Assembly: GCA_905479595.1 (NCBI GenBank)
Contig: CAJQND010000325.1
Span: forward strand, 1 to 17,062
Length of the DNA stretch: 17,062 bases
Reading direction: 5' to 3'
Source: an uncultured Hyphomicrobiales bacterium
GTDB lineage: Bacteria > Pseudomonadota > Alphaproteobacteria > Rhizobiales > CAJQND01
In this document: positions 1 to 8,053 of the stretch, piece by piece
Layout: each line of letters starts with the position of its first letter
Numbering within the stretch: position 1 is the first letter of the stretch
Translations under genes and position numbers: made by a program
The notes under the pieces: model-generated
Told to the model about the DNA's origin: nothing
What the model saw: only the letters and a program-made list of their open reading frames with translations
Databases searched by the model: none

Positions 1-469
1 CTTCAATAATGAAGCATTCCGGTGCCTTGATGTCTTCCAGGTTGATGCCGGAAAACGCCGGACCGAGATAGCGCACGCAGTTGATGAATTCATCTGGGTC
101 TTCGGTATCAACTTCCAGATCAATGGAATCCACATCTGCAAAGCGCTTGAACAATACAGCCTTGCCTTCCATCACCGGCTTTGCCGCCAGTGCACCCAGA
201 TTGCCAAGGCCAAGAATGGCGGTGCCATTTGAAATCACCGCCACCATGTTGCCTTTTGCGGTGTAATCATAGGCAAGTTCGGGTTCTTCGCCAATCTTGC
301 GCACGGGAACTGCAACACCGGGAGAGTAGGCAAGGGACAGGTCACGCTGGGTCGCCATAGACTTAGTGGCGATCACTTCCAGTTTGCCCGGCTTGCCGCG
401 CTGGTGAAACTTCAACGCTTCTTGGTCTGTAAACTGAGGACGCTTGCCAATCTTTTTATTGGACGCCAT
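1..469 (-). CDS. maeB: NAD(P)-dependent malic enzyme, N-terminal part (cut by window edge)
   Basis: The gene encodes malic enzyme, which oxidatively decarboxylates malate to pyruvate using NAD(P). Only the first 156 codons lie in the window; the frame stays open to base 1. The visible part is the malic N-terminal domain: LAYSPGVA at residues 46-53 with the presumed catalytic Tyr48, NGTAILGLGNLG at 81-92, AAKPVMEGK at 95-103, and INLEDIKAP at 142-150, whose Glu145-Asp146 fit the metal-binding pair. The start is ATG at 469-467, with GGGAG about 9 nt upstream. The nucleotide-binding domain, and any phosphotransacetylase-like C-terminal domain of the long MaeB/Tme type, would lie outside the window. 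The family call is firm; the symbol and NAD versus NADP preference cannot be decided. The gene is divergent from mutS, as I recall for rhizobial tme. Confidence 0.9.
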   Translation of the reverse strand, partial: MASNKKIGKRPQFTDQEALKFHQRGKPGKLEVIATKSMATQRDLSLAYSPGVAVPVRKIGEEPELAYDYTAKGNMVAVISNGTAILGLGNLGALAAKPVMEGKAVLFKRFADVDSIDLEVDTEDPDEFINCVRYLGPAFSGINLEDIKAPECFIIE

Positions 470-701
470 GAATGTAACTCCCGGACATACTTGTTTAATC
501 TGTAATTTGCCCGCAGAAAGCGGCGCAGACCACCAACACTAATCAAGCCGGTAAATGTGCACAACCCGCCTTAAGTTAGGTGGGGTGAATTGCCGCCTTA
601 GACCACAAACGTCAGAATGTTTTGCACAGCCAGTGCATTGATGCAGACAGAGTTGATTCCGGTCTGTTAAATTCCGGTTTCACAAAGGTTGAGTTTTGGC
701 A
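470..701. promoter_or_regulatory. Divergent spacer between malic enzyme gene and mutS
   Basis: This 232-base region must carry the 5' signals of both divergent genes. I see no convincing -35/-10 pair on either strand. It holds a short inverted repeat at 623-637 (arms TGCAC/GTGCA, 5-base loop) and an 8-base direct repeat ATTCCGGT at 656-663 and 671-678, close to the mutS start. Either could be an operator or chance; neither is a known site that I recognise. Confidence 0.3.
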
Positions 702-3392
702 ATGAACACCGCCGCCAGCGAAAAATCCACGATCACGCCGATGATGGCGCAATATCTTGAAATCAAGACGGCGAACCCGGATTGCCTGCTTTTTTACCGG
801 ATGGGCGATTTTTACGAACTGTTTTTTGACGATGCGGAAATCGCGTCGCGGGCGCTTGGCATTACCCTGACCAAACGCGGCAAGCACAATGGCGGCGACA
901 TTCCAATGTGCGGGGTGCCGGTGCACGCAGCTGATGGATATCTACAACGTCTGATTAAGCTCGGCCACCGGGTGGCGGTGTGTGAACAGACCGAAAACCC
1001 CGCAGAGGCAAAAAAGCGTGGCAACAAGTCGGTGGTGCGCCGTGAAGTGGTGCGGCTCGTAACGCCTGGCACGATTACCGAAGACAGTCTGCTGGAGGCA
1101 AAACAGAATAACTACCTCGCAGCCCTGGCGCGCCATAAAGGCGATGATACTCTGGCTCTGGCATGGGTAGATATTTCAACCGGTGAATGTGCGGTAACCG
1201 GAACGACACCGGGGCAATTGGCCGCTGAATTGGCACGCCTTGATGCATCGGAAATTATTGTGCCAGACACCTTGCTGGGCGACGGTCAACTTGCTGGTAT
1301 TCTTAACGAGAGTGGCAGCGCCCTTACTCCACTGCCGGCAGCGCGGTTTGACAGCGCCAGCGCGGAGCGGCGCTTGAAAACCTTCTTTTCGGTCGAGGCG
1401 CTTGAGGCGTTCGGAAACTTTTCCCGGGTTGAAACTGCTGCATGTGGCGCGTTGATTGACTATGTATCGATCACCCAGGTTGGCAAACTACCCACCATCC
1501 GCCCGCCCCGCCACGAGGGCCCCGATACGGCAATGCTGATTGATGCCGCGACCCGTGTAAATCTCGAACTGGTGCGCACGTTATCGGGTTCACGCAAGGG
1601 CAGCCTGCTTTCAGTCATTGATGACACGGTAACCGGTGGCGGCGGCAGATTGCTGGCAGAATGGCTTTCTGCTCCTTTGCGCGATTGTGATGCGATAAAC
1701 GGGCGTCTTGATGCGGTTGGATTGTTCTACGATGACGCGACGCGTCGCGCTGATGTAAGGCAAAACCTGAAAGCATGTCCTGATATTGCGCGCGCCCTTT
1801 CGCGCGTGTCGCTTGGCCGTGGGGGACCGCGCGATTTGGCCGCGCTATGTGATGGTTTGGCCGTATCGCGCCAGACTGCGGGCATTCTCAACGCGCCCGG
1901 GGGCCTTGTTGACCTGCCGCAAGCCGTTGCTGAGATTGCAGAAACATTGCAGCGCGATGACGATGGGTTGGCTGCGGAGCTATCAGATGTGCTGGCAGAT
2001 GATTTGCCAAACCTGACGCGTGATGGTGGATTTGTGAAACCCGGGTATAGCGCGGAGCTGGATGAGGCTTTGAGCTTGCGCGATGAAAGCCGCAAAGTTA
2101 TCGCTGGATTGCAGTCGGGTTATGCTGAGTTGGCAGATGTGAAAAACCTGAAAATCAAGCACAACAACATGCTTGGTTATTTTATTGAAGTAGCTGCTCA
2201 GCACGGTCAGCGAATGATGGCTGAACCTCTGAACGCGACATTTATTCATCGCCAGACCATGGCCAATGCTATGCGGTTCTCAACCGTTGAGTTATCTGAT
2301 CTGGAGGCGAAGATTTCAGCAGCTGCAGGCCGCGCGTTGGCACTCGAACTGGCGATTTTTGAAGCCTTTGTGGTTAGAGTGACCGGTCTATCTGAACTTT
2401 TAAGCGTCCTCGCAGCGGCGCTGGCGCGGCTTGATGTGTTTTCCGCTCTTGCAGAGTTGGCTGAGCGCAGCCGCTTTACCCGGCCCGTGGTTGATGCATC
2501 GCGGGCGTTTGAGATCTCCGGTGGCCGCCACAGCGTCGTGGAGCACGCATTGAAGATGGTGGGAGATTCCCCGTTTGTGCCAAATGATTGTGACCTGTCA
2601 GCGGACGGTGAGGGCGAGGGGCGTCATATCTGGCTTTTGACCGGGCCCAATATGGCAGGTAAATCGACGTTTCTCCGCCAGAATGCATTGATCGCCATTC
2701 TAGCCCAAATGGGCTCTTTCGTACCTGCCAGCGAAGCCCGCATAGGTGTGGTTGACCGGTTGTTCTCGCGGGTTGGCGCTGCAGATGATCTGGCCCGTGG
2801 TCGTTCAACCTTCATGGTAGAAATGGTTGAAACCGCAACCATACTCAATCAGGCAACAAGCCGGTCTTTGGTTATTCTCGACGAAATTGGCCGCGGCACG
2901 GCGACATTTGACGGGCTTTCTATTGCCTGGGCATGTGTTGAACATCTCCACGAAATCAACAAATGCCGCGCCTTGTTTGCCACCCATTTTCATGAACTTA
3001 CCGTATTGTCGGAGCGTCTCGATCATTTGACAAACGCCACCATGAAAGTGCGTGAGTACAAAGGTGACGTCATCTTCCTGCATGAAGTTGGGCCGGGAGC
3101 GGCGGATCGCTCCTATGGCATTCAAGTCGCAAAACTCGCAGGTCTTCCCTCATCGGTTATTGCCCGTGCGGGCGAAGTGCTGAGCCTGCTGGAAGCCTCG
3201 GACATGAACGCCAATGGGGATGGCCTTGCTGCAGATTTGCCGTTGTTTTCAGCGGCGCGACCCGCGAGCGTGGCAGCTCAGCGTGGCCCTAGCGAAGTTG
3301 AAGAACTACTTGCCGGGATCCTGCCAGACGAGCTGACACCCAGAGAGGCACTTGATGCGCTTTATGCCCTGAAAGCGAAAGTAGACGATTAA
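702..3392 (+). CDS. mutS: DNA mismatch repair protein MutS
   Basis: MutS recognises mispaired and looped-out bases and starts methyl-independent or MutL-dependent repair as an ATPase dimer. The 896-residue product has the full family layout. The mismatch-binding motif GDFYELF lies near residue 35, with Phe37 and Glu39 matching E. coli Phe36 and Glu38. The Walker A motif GPNMAGKST is at 648-656 and Walker B VILDEIGRG has Asp727-Glu728; the signature and THFHELT segments follow. A DLPLF sequence at 845-849 resembles a beta-clamp-binding peptide, and a helical C-terminal segment (EVEELLAGILPDELTPREAL) follows. I chose ATG at 702, with GAG 8 nt upstream. A TTG at 696 in frame, 7 nt after AAAGG, is an almost equal alternative and adds two residues. 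The stop overlaps the folC stop by 4 bp on the other strand. Confidence 0.97.
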   Translation: MNTAASEKSTITPMMAQYLEIKTANPDCLLFYRMGDFYELFFDDAEIASRALGITLTKRGKHNGGDIPMCGVPVHAADGYLQRLIKLGHRVAVCEQTENPAEAKKRGNKSVVRREVVRLVTPGTITEDSLLEAKQNNYLAALARHKGDDTLALAWVDISTGECAVTGTTPGQLAAELARLDASEIIVPDTLLGDGQLAGILNESGSALTPLPAARFDSASAERRLKTFFSVEALEAFGNFSRVETAACGALIDYVSITQVGKLPTIRPPRHEGPDTAMLIDAATRVNLELVRTLSGSRKGSLLSVIDDTVTGGGGRLLAEWLSAPLRDCDAINGRLDAVGLFYDDATRRADVRQNLKACPDIARALSRVSLGRGGPRDLAALCDGLAVSRQTAGILNAPGGLVDLPQAVAEIAETLQRDDDGLAAELSDVLADDLPNLTRDGGFVKPGYSAELDEALSLRDESRKVIAGLQSGYAELADVKNLKIKHNNMLGYFIEVAAQHGQRMMAEPLNATFIHRQTMANAMRFSTVELSDLEAKISAAAGRALALELAIFEAFVVRVTGLSELLSVLAAALARLDVFSALAELAERSRFTRPVVDASRAFEISGGRHSVVEHALKMVGDSPFVPNDCDLSADGEGEGRHIWLLTGPNMAGKSTFLRQNALIAILAQMGSFVPASEARIGVVDRLFSRVGAADDLARGRSTFMVEMVETATILNQATSRSLVILDEIGRGTATFDGLSIAWACVEHLHEINKCRALFATHFHELTVLSERLDHLTNATMKVREYKGDVIFLHEVGPGAADRSYGIQVAKLAGLPSSVIARAGEVLSLLEASDMNANGDGLAADLPLFSAARPASVAAQRGPSEVEELLAGILPDELTPREALDALYALKAKVDD

Positions 3393-4729
3393 CGCGATGC
3401 GCCGGAAGGTCCAGATTTTTCTTCATCAGTTTCCAGTGCCAGCACGTGTCCGGCAAGATATAGCGAACCACAAATCAATACCCGGGCTGGCTCCAGCGTT
3501 GTTTCGCGCGCCGATCTGAGTGCATCTTCAATTCCCGTGGCAGTTAGCGAACTGAACCCGGCTGATGCAGCAGCAACTGCCAATTCATCTGCTGGAATTG
3601 CGTTTTCTTCACCGGGAATTGCGAGGGTAATGATCGTTTTTGCCAGACCGGAAAAAGCGGAAAGAAAGTGTTCGGGCGCTTTTGTATTGAGCATGCCGCA
3701 AATCAGCACCAACGGTTTAGGGGCGCGCTCTTCAAGGTCGGCCATGCTTGCCGCGATCGCCCGCCCGGCGGAGGCATTGTGACCGCCATCCAGCCAGAGC
3801 TCAAAGCCATCTGGCAGGTGTCTGCTCAATCCACCATGTTCAAGACGCTGAAGGCGGGCAGGCCAGCTGGTTTGGGAAATACCTCTTTCAATTGCATCAT
3901 CATCAATGCGCGTGTCATTCAAAGCACGCAAGGCAGCGATTGCGGTCGCGGCGTTCTCGATCTGAAACCGACCTGCGAGCCGTGGCAAGCTCAAATCAAG
4001 AAGTCCGTTTTCGTCCTGAAAAACCAATCGCCCGTTTTCTTCATACGCCTGAAAATCCTGACCAGCGATCTGCAATGGCGCGCGCAGGCGGGCAGCTTTG
4101 TCTTCAATTACCTGGCGGGCTGCCTCCCGCTGTGGGCCGATGATGCCAGTTATGCCTTGCTTTAGAATTCCGGCCTTCTCGCCCGCAATTTCCTCAATAG
4201 TCTCACCAAGGTATTGCTGATGGTCGATATCAACCGGGGTAATGACGGTTAATGTGGGTGAGGCGATTACATTGGTGGCGTCAAGTCGCCCGCCAAGTCC
4301 AACCTCAAGCAAGCAGTAATCTACGGGTGCGCGGGAGAATGCCAGCAGGGCAGCGGCAGTGGTAATTTCAAAGAATGTAATGGGGTCTTTGCCGTTAGCG
4401 GTTTCGCATTCCTCCAGCAGATCAGCCAAGGCCTCTTCTGAAATGAATGCCCCGCCACCTGGCGCACCGAGATAGATCCGTTCATGGAATCGCACGAGAT
4501 GAGGTGACGTGTAAACGTGTACGGTTTTTCCAGCGGCTTCCATGCAAGCCCTGATATTGGCAATGGTGGAGCCTTTGCCATTTGTACCAGCCACGTGGAT
4601 GACCGGTGGTAAATCCCGTTCAGGGTTACCAAGGGCTGCCAGAACCCTTTCCATGCGGTCCAGGCTGAGATCGATGATCTTTGGGTGTAAGGCCAAAAGC
4701 CGCTTTAAGGTGGCGTCGCTGCGGGCCAT
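3389..4729 (-). CDS. folC: Bifunctional folylpolyglutamate/dihydrofolate synthase FolC
   Basis: FolC adds L-glutamate to dihydropteroate (dihydrofolate synthase) and extends the polyglutamate chain of folates, using ATP, in the cytosol. The 446-residue product is of normal family length. The P-loop GTNGKGS is at 48-54, TSPHL at 74-78 and LLEVGLGGRLDATN at 140-153. EKAGI at 184-188 holds Lys185, probably the lysine that is carbamylated in the family. The C-terminal ligase domain has WPARLQ at 289-294 and DGGHN at 314-318. The ATG at 4729 has only a weak ribosome binding site. This is the last gene of the minus-strand run, 54 nt after accD. Its TAA overlaps the mutS TAA tail to tail, so there is no room between them for an intrinsic terminator. 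Confidence 0.95.
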   Translation of the reverse strand: MARSDATLKRLLALHPKIIDLSLDRMERVLAALGNPERDLPPVIHVAGTNGKGSTIANIRACMEAAGKTVHVYTSPHLVRFHERIYLGAPGGGAFISEEALADLLEECETANGKDPITFFEITTAAALLAFSRAPVDYCLLEVGLGGRLDATNVIASPTLTVITPVDIDHQQYLGETIEEIAGEKAGILKQGITGIIGPQREAARQVIEDKAARLRAPLQIAGQDFQAYEENGRLVFQDENGLLDLSLPRLAGRFQIENAATAIAALRALNDTRIDDDAIERGISQTSWPARLQRLEHGGLSRHLPDGFELWLDGGHNASAGRAIAASMADLEERAPKPLVLICGMLNTKAPEHFLSAFSGLAKTIITLAIPGEENAIPADELAVAAASAGFSSLTATGIEDALRSARETTLEPARVLICGSLYLAGHVLALETDEEKSGPSGASR

Positions 4730-4783
4730 CGGAAAATTCTACCTAAAAGGATGCGGCAAAGGGGAAAATTGAGATGCGGAGCT

Positions 4784-5929
4784 TTATACAGAAGGCTCAG
4801 CGCGCCCGGAATCCAGAATACCACTTGCCCAGTCACCGCTTTCTGGTGCTTTTTTCGCTTTTCGCTTCTTTGGCAATTTGGTGTTTTCCGGTGTCACAGC
4901 AACCATTTCCGCGGCCCTGGGTAACTCTTCATCTTCCAATGTTTCGTCTTCTTCGGACTCAACGCTTTCTGCGTCGTTTTCTACAACAGAATCTTCCGTT
5001 GCATCAGCAGAAGCTTCGTCGTCACCAGCCGCAATTCCTGCATTTTCTTCTTCTTCATGTTCGTCCGTGGCCAGTTCGACTGCTGGTGCCTTCATCAGCA
5101 AATGCACAATGCGGCTTAGGGTTTCACGCATATCGTGGCGGTGCACAACCATATCGACCATGCCATGCTCAAGCAGATATTCAGCCCGCTGGAACCCTTC
5201 CGGCAATTTTTCCCGGATAGTCTGCTCGATTACCCGGGGGCCAGCAAAGCATATCAACGCGCCGGGTTCGGCAATATGGACATCTCCCAGCATGGCATAT
5301 GATGCGGTTACACCACCGGTGGTCGGATTGGTCAAAACAACAATATAGGGAAGACCAGCCTCGCGCAGCTCTTGCACAGCCACGGTTGTGCGCGGCATTT
5401 GCATGAGGGACAAAATACCTTCCTGCATGCGCGCACCACCAGATGCCGCAAACAGTATAAACGGCGAATGACGCGCCACAGCGGTGCGCATGCCTGTGAT
5501 AATGGCTTCGCCTGCGGCCATACCAAGCGAACCGCCCATGAATTCAAAATCCTGCACCGCTGCCACCAGGGGCAATCCATCCAATTGGCCCTCGCCAACG
5601 ATGACGGCATCTTTTCGGTCGGTTTTTGCACGCGCCTGTTTCAGCCGGTCGGCATATTTCTTTTCGTCGCGGAATTTAAGGGGGTCTATTGTGACTTCGG
5701 GAACCTTTATCGGCTCGAATTCGCCGTTATCGAACAGCCCCTTGAGCCGGGCGTCGGCCGCCATGCGCATATGATAACCAGACCCTGGAACCACATATTG
5801 GTTGGCCTCAAGGTCGCGCAGATAAACCATCTGGCCTGATTCTGGGTCTTTGACCCACATATTGTCGGGCATTTCCCGGCGCAGGAAAGAATTGATCTTC
5901 GGCCTTACGACGCTGTTAATCCAATTCAC
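4784..5929 (-). CDS. accD: Acetyl-CoA carboxylase carboxyltransferase subunit beta (AccD), zinc ligands lost, long acidic tail
   Basis: AccD pairs with AccA to move the carboxyl group from carboxybiotin to acetyl-CoA, giving malonyl-CoA for fatty acid synthesis. The carboxyltransferase core (about 85-285) is well conserved: FMGGSLG at 130-136, SGGARMQEG at 163-171, TNPTTGGVTASYAMLGD at 200-216, and EKLPEGFQ at 240-247. The N-terminal zinc-ribbon region aligns with E. coli AccD, but all four cysteine positions are replaced (Asp28, Ser31, Val47, Ser50). The only cysteine in the protein is Cys227. From about residue 287 there is an extra tail of about 95 residues: strongly acidic to residue 336, then a basic patch KKRKAKK at 354-360. 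E. coli AccD has about 304 residues, this one 381. The start is GTG at 5929, 7 nt after AAGGA. It lies 30 nt after trpA. Confidence 0.95.
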   Translation of the reverse strand: MNWINSVVRPKINSFLRREMPDNMWVKDPESGQMVYLRDLEANQYVVPGSGYHMRMAADARLKGLFDNGEFEPIKVPEVTIDPLKFRDEKKYADRLKQARAKTDRKDAVIVGEGQLDGLPLVAAVQDFEFMGGSLGMAAGEAIITGMRTAVARHSPFILFAASGGARMQEGILSLMQMPRTTVAVQELREAGLPYIVVLTNPTTGGVTASYAMLGDVHIAEPGALICFAGPRVIEQTIREKLPEGFQRAEYLLEHGMVDMVVHRHDMRETLSRIVHLLMKAPAVELATDEHEEEENAGIAAGDDEASADATEDSVVENDAESVESEEDETLEDEELPRAAEMVAVTPENTKLPKKRKAKKAPESGDWASGILDSGRAEPSV

Positions 5930-5959
5930 TGGCTTTCCTTTCCGGCATGGCCCGGCACA

Positions 5960-6802
5960 TTATTCTGCCGCTTCTATATTGGTGCCCCGAACACCATCCG
6001 CAAGCGCTGAGACCAGTTCCAGCACCTTTGGCGCTGTATCTGATGTTGCCTTACCATCGGAATCCAGCGAATTTTTGACAATATCAACAAAAGCCGAACC
6101 AACAACAACCCCATCAGCACATTGCGAGAGGCTACGGGCCTGTTCCGGGGTTTTTACTCCAAATCCAACCGCCACGGGCAGACCAGTGTGGCGTTTGATA
6201 CGTTCAACGCTTTGGCGCACCTTACCGCTATCAGGCGCTGCGGTGCCGGTAATGCCGGTAATCGACACATAATAGACAAAGCCAGACGTGTTGTTCAAAA
6301 CCGCTGGCAAGCGCTTGTCGTCGGTGGTTGGCGTGGCAAGACGAATGAAATTGATGCCTGCTGCAAGGGATGGAATGCATAACTCGTCATCGCATTCAGG
6401 GGGCAGATCGACCACAATCAACCCATCCACGCCGGCTTTTTTTGCATCTACGAGAAACCGATCCACTCCGTAAATGTAGATCGGGTTGTAATACCCCATC
6501 AAAACGATAGGTGTTTCCTTGTCTGTCTCGCGGAACGACGTCACCATAGCGAGCGTCTTGATCATGTTCTGACCACCGTTAAGCGCGCGCAAACTGGACG
6601 CTTGAATGGCGGGTCCGTCGGCCATTGGGTCAGAGAATGGCATGCCCAACTCAATGATGTCCGCGCCGGCCCCGGGAAGACCCGTGAGGATTTCGAGGGA
6701 CGTCTCCAAATCAGGATCGCCTGCGGTCACAAAGGTCACAAGCGCCCTTCGGTCTTCATCTTTCAGGGCGGCGAAGCGCTTTTCCAATCGTGTTGTGGTC
6801 AT
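5960..6802 (-). CDS. trpA: Tryptophan synthase alpha subunit
   Basis: TrpA splits indole-3-glycerol phosphate into indole and glyceraldehyde 3-phosphate; indole is channelled to TrpB in the alpha2-beta2 complex. The 280-residue product is a complete (beta/alpha)8 barrel. ELGMPFSDPMADGP at 51-64 contains catalytic Glu51 and Asp62. VDLPPEC, FIRLATPTT, YYVSITGITGT and VAVGFGVKTPEQ follow in the usual order, the last group being the phosphate-binding region. The reading frame is open for another 58 codons upstream inside trpB, but that extension does not resemble TrpA. ATG at 6802 has a GGAG/GGAGATG ribosome site at the end of trpB and gives MTTTRLEKRF, the usual N-terminus. The gap to the trpB stop is 2 nt, which suggests translational coupling of the two subunits. 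Confidence 0.97.
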   Translation of the reverse strand: MTTTRLEKRFAALKDEDRRALVTFVTAGDPDLETSLEILTGLPGAGADIIELGMPFSDPMADGPAIQASSLRALNGGQNMIKTLAMVTSFRETDKETPIVLMGYYNPIYIYGVDRFLVDAKKAGVDGLIVVDLPPECDDELCIPSLAAGINFIRLATPTTDDKRLPAVLNNTSGFVYYVSITGITGTAAPDSGKVRQSVERIKRHTGLPVAVGFGVKTPEQARSLSQCADGVVVGSAFVDIVKNSLDSDGKATSDTAPKVLELVSALADGVRGTNIEAAE

Positions 6803-6804
6803 GG

Positions 6805-8022
6805 TTACATCTCCACTCCAAGATGTTCTGCCACGGCAAAAACGTCTTTGTCGCCACGTCCGCAGAGGTTCATCAAAATGATTTCGTCTTTCTTCATGGT
6901 TGGTGCCAGCTTGGCCACATATGCCAACGCGTGGGCGGGCTCCAGGGCAGGGATAATGCCTTCCTGCTGGGTGCAAAGCTGGAAAGCATCAAGCGCCTCG
7001 CTATCGGTGATTGAAACATATTCAACCCTGCCGGTATCTTTCAGCCAGGAATGTTCTGGCCCGATACCCGGATAATCAAGCCCGGCGGAAATTGAATGGG
7101 CATCGTTGATCTGGCCATCTTCGTTCTGCAATAGATAAGTTCGGTTGCCATGCAAAACGCCAGGTTGGCCGCCATTCAGGGATGCCGCGTGTTCGCCGGA
7201 TTCAATGCCGTGGCCGCCAGCTTCAACACCGAAAATTTTCACATCCTTGTCGTCGAGGAACGGGTGAAACAGGCCAATGGCGTTGGAACCACCACCAATG
7301 CATGCCACCAGGGCATCGGGCAGTTTGCCTGCGAGTTCCTGAATTTGCTGGCGCGCTTCGGTACCAATCACCGCCTGAAAATTCCGTACCATTTCCGGGT
7401 AGGGATGGGGGCCTGCAGCGGTGCCGATAATGTAAAATGTGTCATCCACATTTGACACCCAGTCGCGCAGGGCATCGTTCATGGCGTCTTTCAATGTGCC
7501 GGTGCCGGAGGTGACCGGTTTGATTTCCGCACCAAGAAGGCGCATGCGGAACACGTTAGGTTTTTGCCGCTCGATGTCGGTGGCGCCCATGTAAACCACG
7601 CAGGGCAATCCAAAGCGCGCGCATACAGTGGCTACAGCAACGCCGTGCTGGCCAGCGCCAGTTTCCGCGATAATACGTTTTTTGCCCATGCGCATGGCCA
7701 GTTGAATCTGACCAATGCAGTTATTGATTTTATGGGAACCAGTGTGGTTCAGCTCATCGCGCTTGAACCAGATCTGGGCGCCGCCGAAATAGTCTGACAG
7801 GCGTTCAGCGTGATAGAGCGGGCTGGGGCGGCCAGAATAATGGGTGTTAAGGTGATCAATCTCGGCCTGAAAGGACGGGTCTTCCTTGGCATCTTTGTAG
7901 GCCTGTTCCAGATCAAGAATGAGTGGCATCAGGGTTTCAGCCACAAACCGGCCGCCGTAAATGCCAAAATGCCCGCGCTCGTCTGGCCCGTTTCTGTAAG
8001 AATTTGGTACGCTCTCACTCAC
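6805..8022 (-). CDS. trpB: Tryptophan synthase beta subunit
   Basis: TrpB is the PLP enzyme that condenses indole with L-serine to make tryptophan. The 405-residue product has the PLP lysine in LNHTGSHKIN (Lys98), the catalytic glutamate in AETGAGQHG (Glu120), the phosphate-binding loop GGGSNA at 243-248, and the C-terminal LCGRGDKD. The start needs judgement. An ATG at 8088 gives 22 extra residues and overlaps trpF by 35 bp. GTG at 8022 gives MSESVPNSYRNGPDERG, which fits the N-terminus usual in Rhizobiales, lies 10 nt after GAGAGG, and leaves a 31-nt gap after trpF. I prefer GTG, with moderate confidence. A TTG at 8040 is a third option. The gene sits between trpF and trpA. Confidence 0.95.
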   Translation of the reverse strand: MSESVPNSYRNGPDERGHFGIYGGRFVAETLMPLILDLEQAYKDAKEDPSFQAEIDHLNTHYSGRPSPLYHAERLSDYFGGAQIWFKRDELNHTGSHKINNCIGQIQLAMRMGKKRIIAETGAGQHGVAVATVCARFGLPCVVYMGATDIERQKPNVFRMRLLGAEIKPVTSGTGTLKDAMNDALRDWVSNVDDTFYIIGTAAGPHPYPEMVRNFQAVIGTEARQQIQELAGKLPDALVACIGGGSNAIGLFHPFLDDKDVKIFGVEAGGHGIESGEHAASLNGGQPGVLHGNRTYLLQNEDGQINDAHSISAGLDYPGIGPEHSWLKDTGRVEYVSITDSEALDAFQLCTQQEGIIPALEPAHALAYVAKLAPTMKKDEIILMNLCGRGDKDVFAVAEHLGVEM

Positions 8023-8053
8023 CGCAATGTGCCCTCTCAATGTATCAAGCTCG

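Noticed and set aside
470..701. CRISPR-like or mobile-element ends in the spacer upstream of mutS
   Set aside because: Only one 8-base direct repeat and one 5-bp inverted repeat are present; no regular array, target duplication or transposase gene.
4774..5348. Plus-strand ORFs (148 and 156 codons) opposite the accD tail
   Set aside because: They are shadows of the low-complexity accD tail, with no family resemblance and no better ribosome sites.
6803..6976. 58-codon upstream extension of trpA
   Set aside because: It lies wholly within trpB, does not resemble TrpA, and a good ribosome site precedes the ATG at 6802.
8023..8053. Trp attenuator or leader peptide near trpF/trpB
   Set aside because: I looked for Trp-rich short ORFs and alternative hairpins ahead of trpF and trpB and found none.
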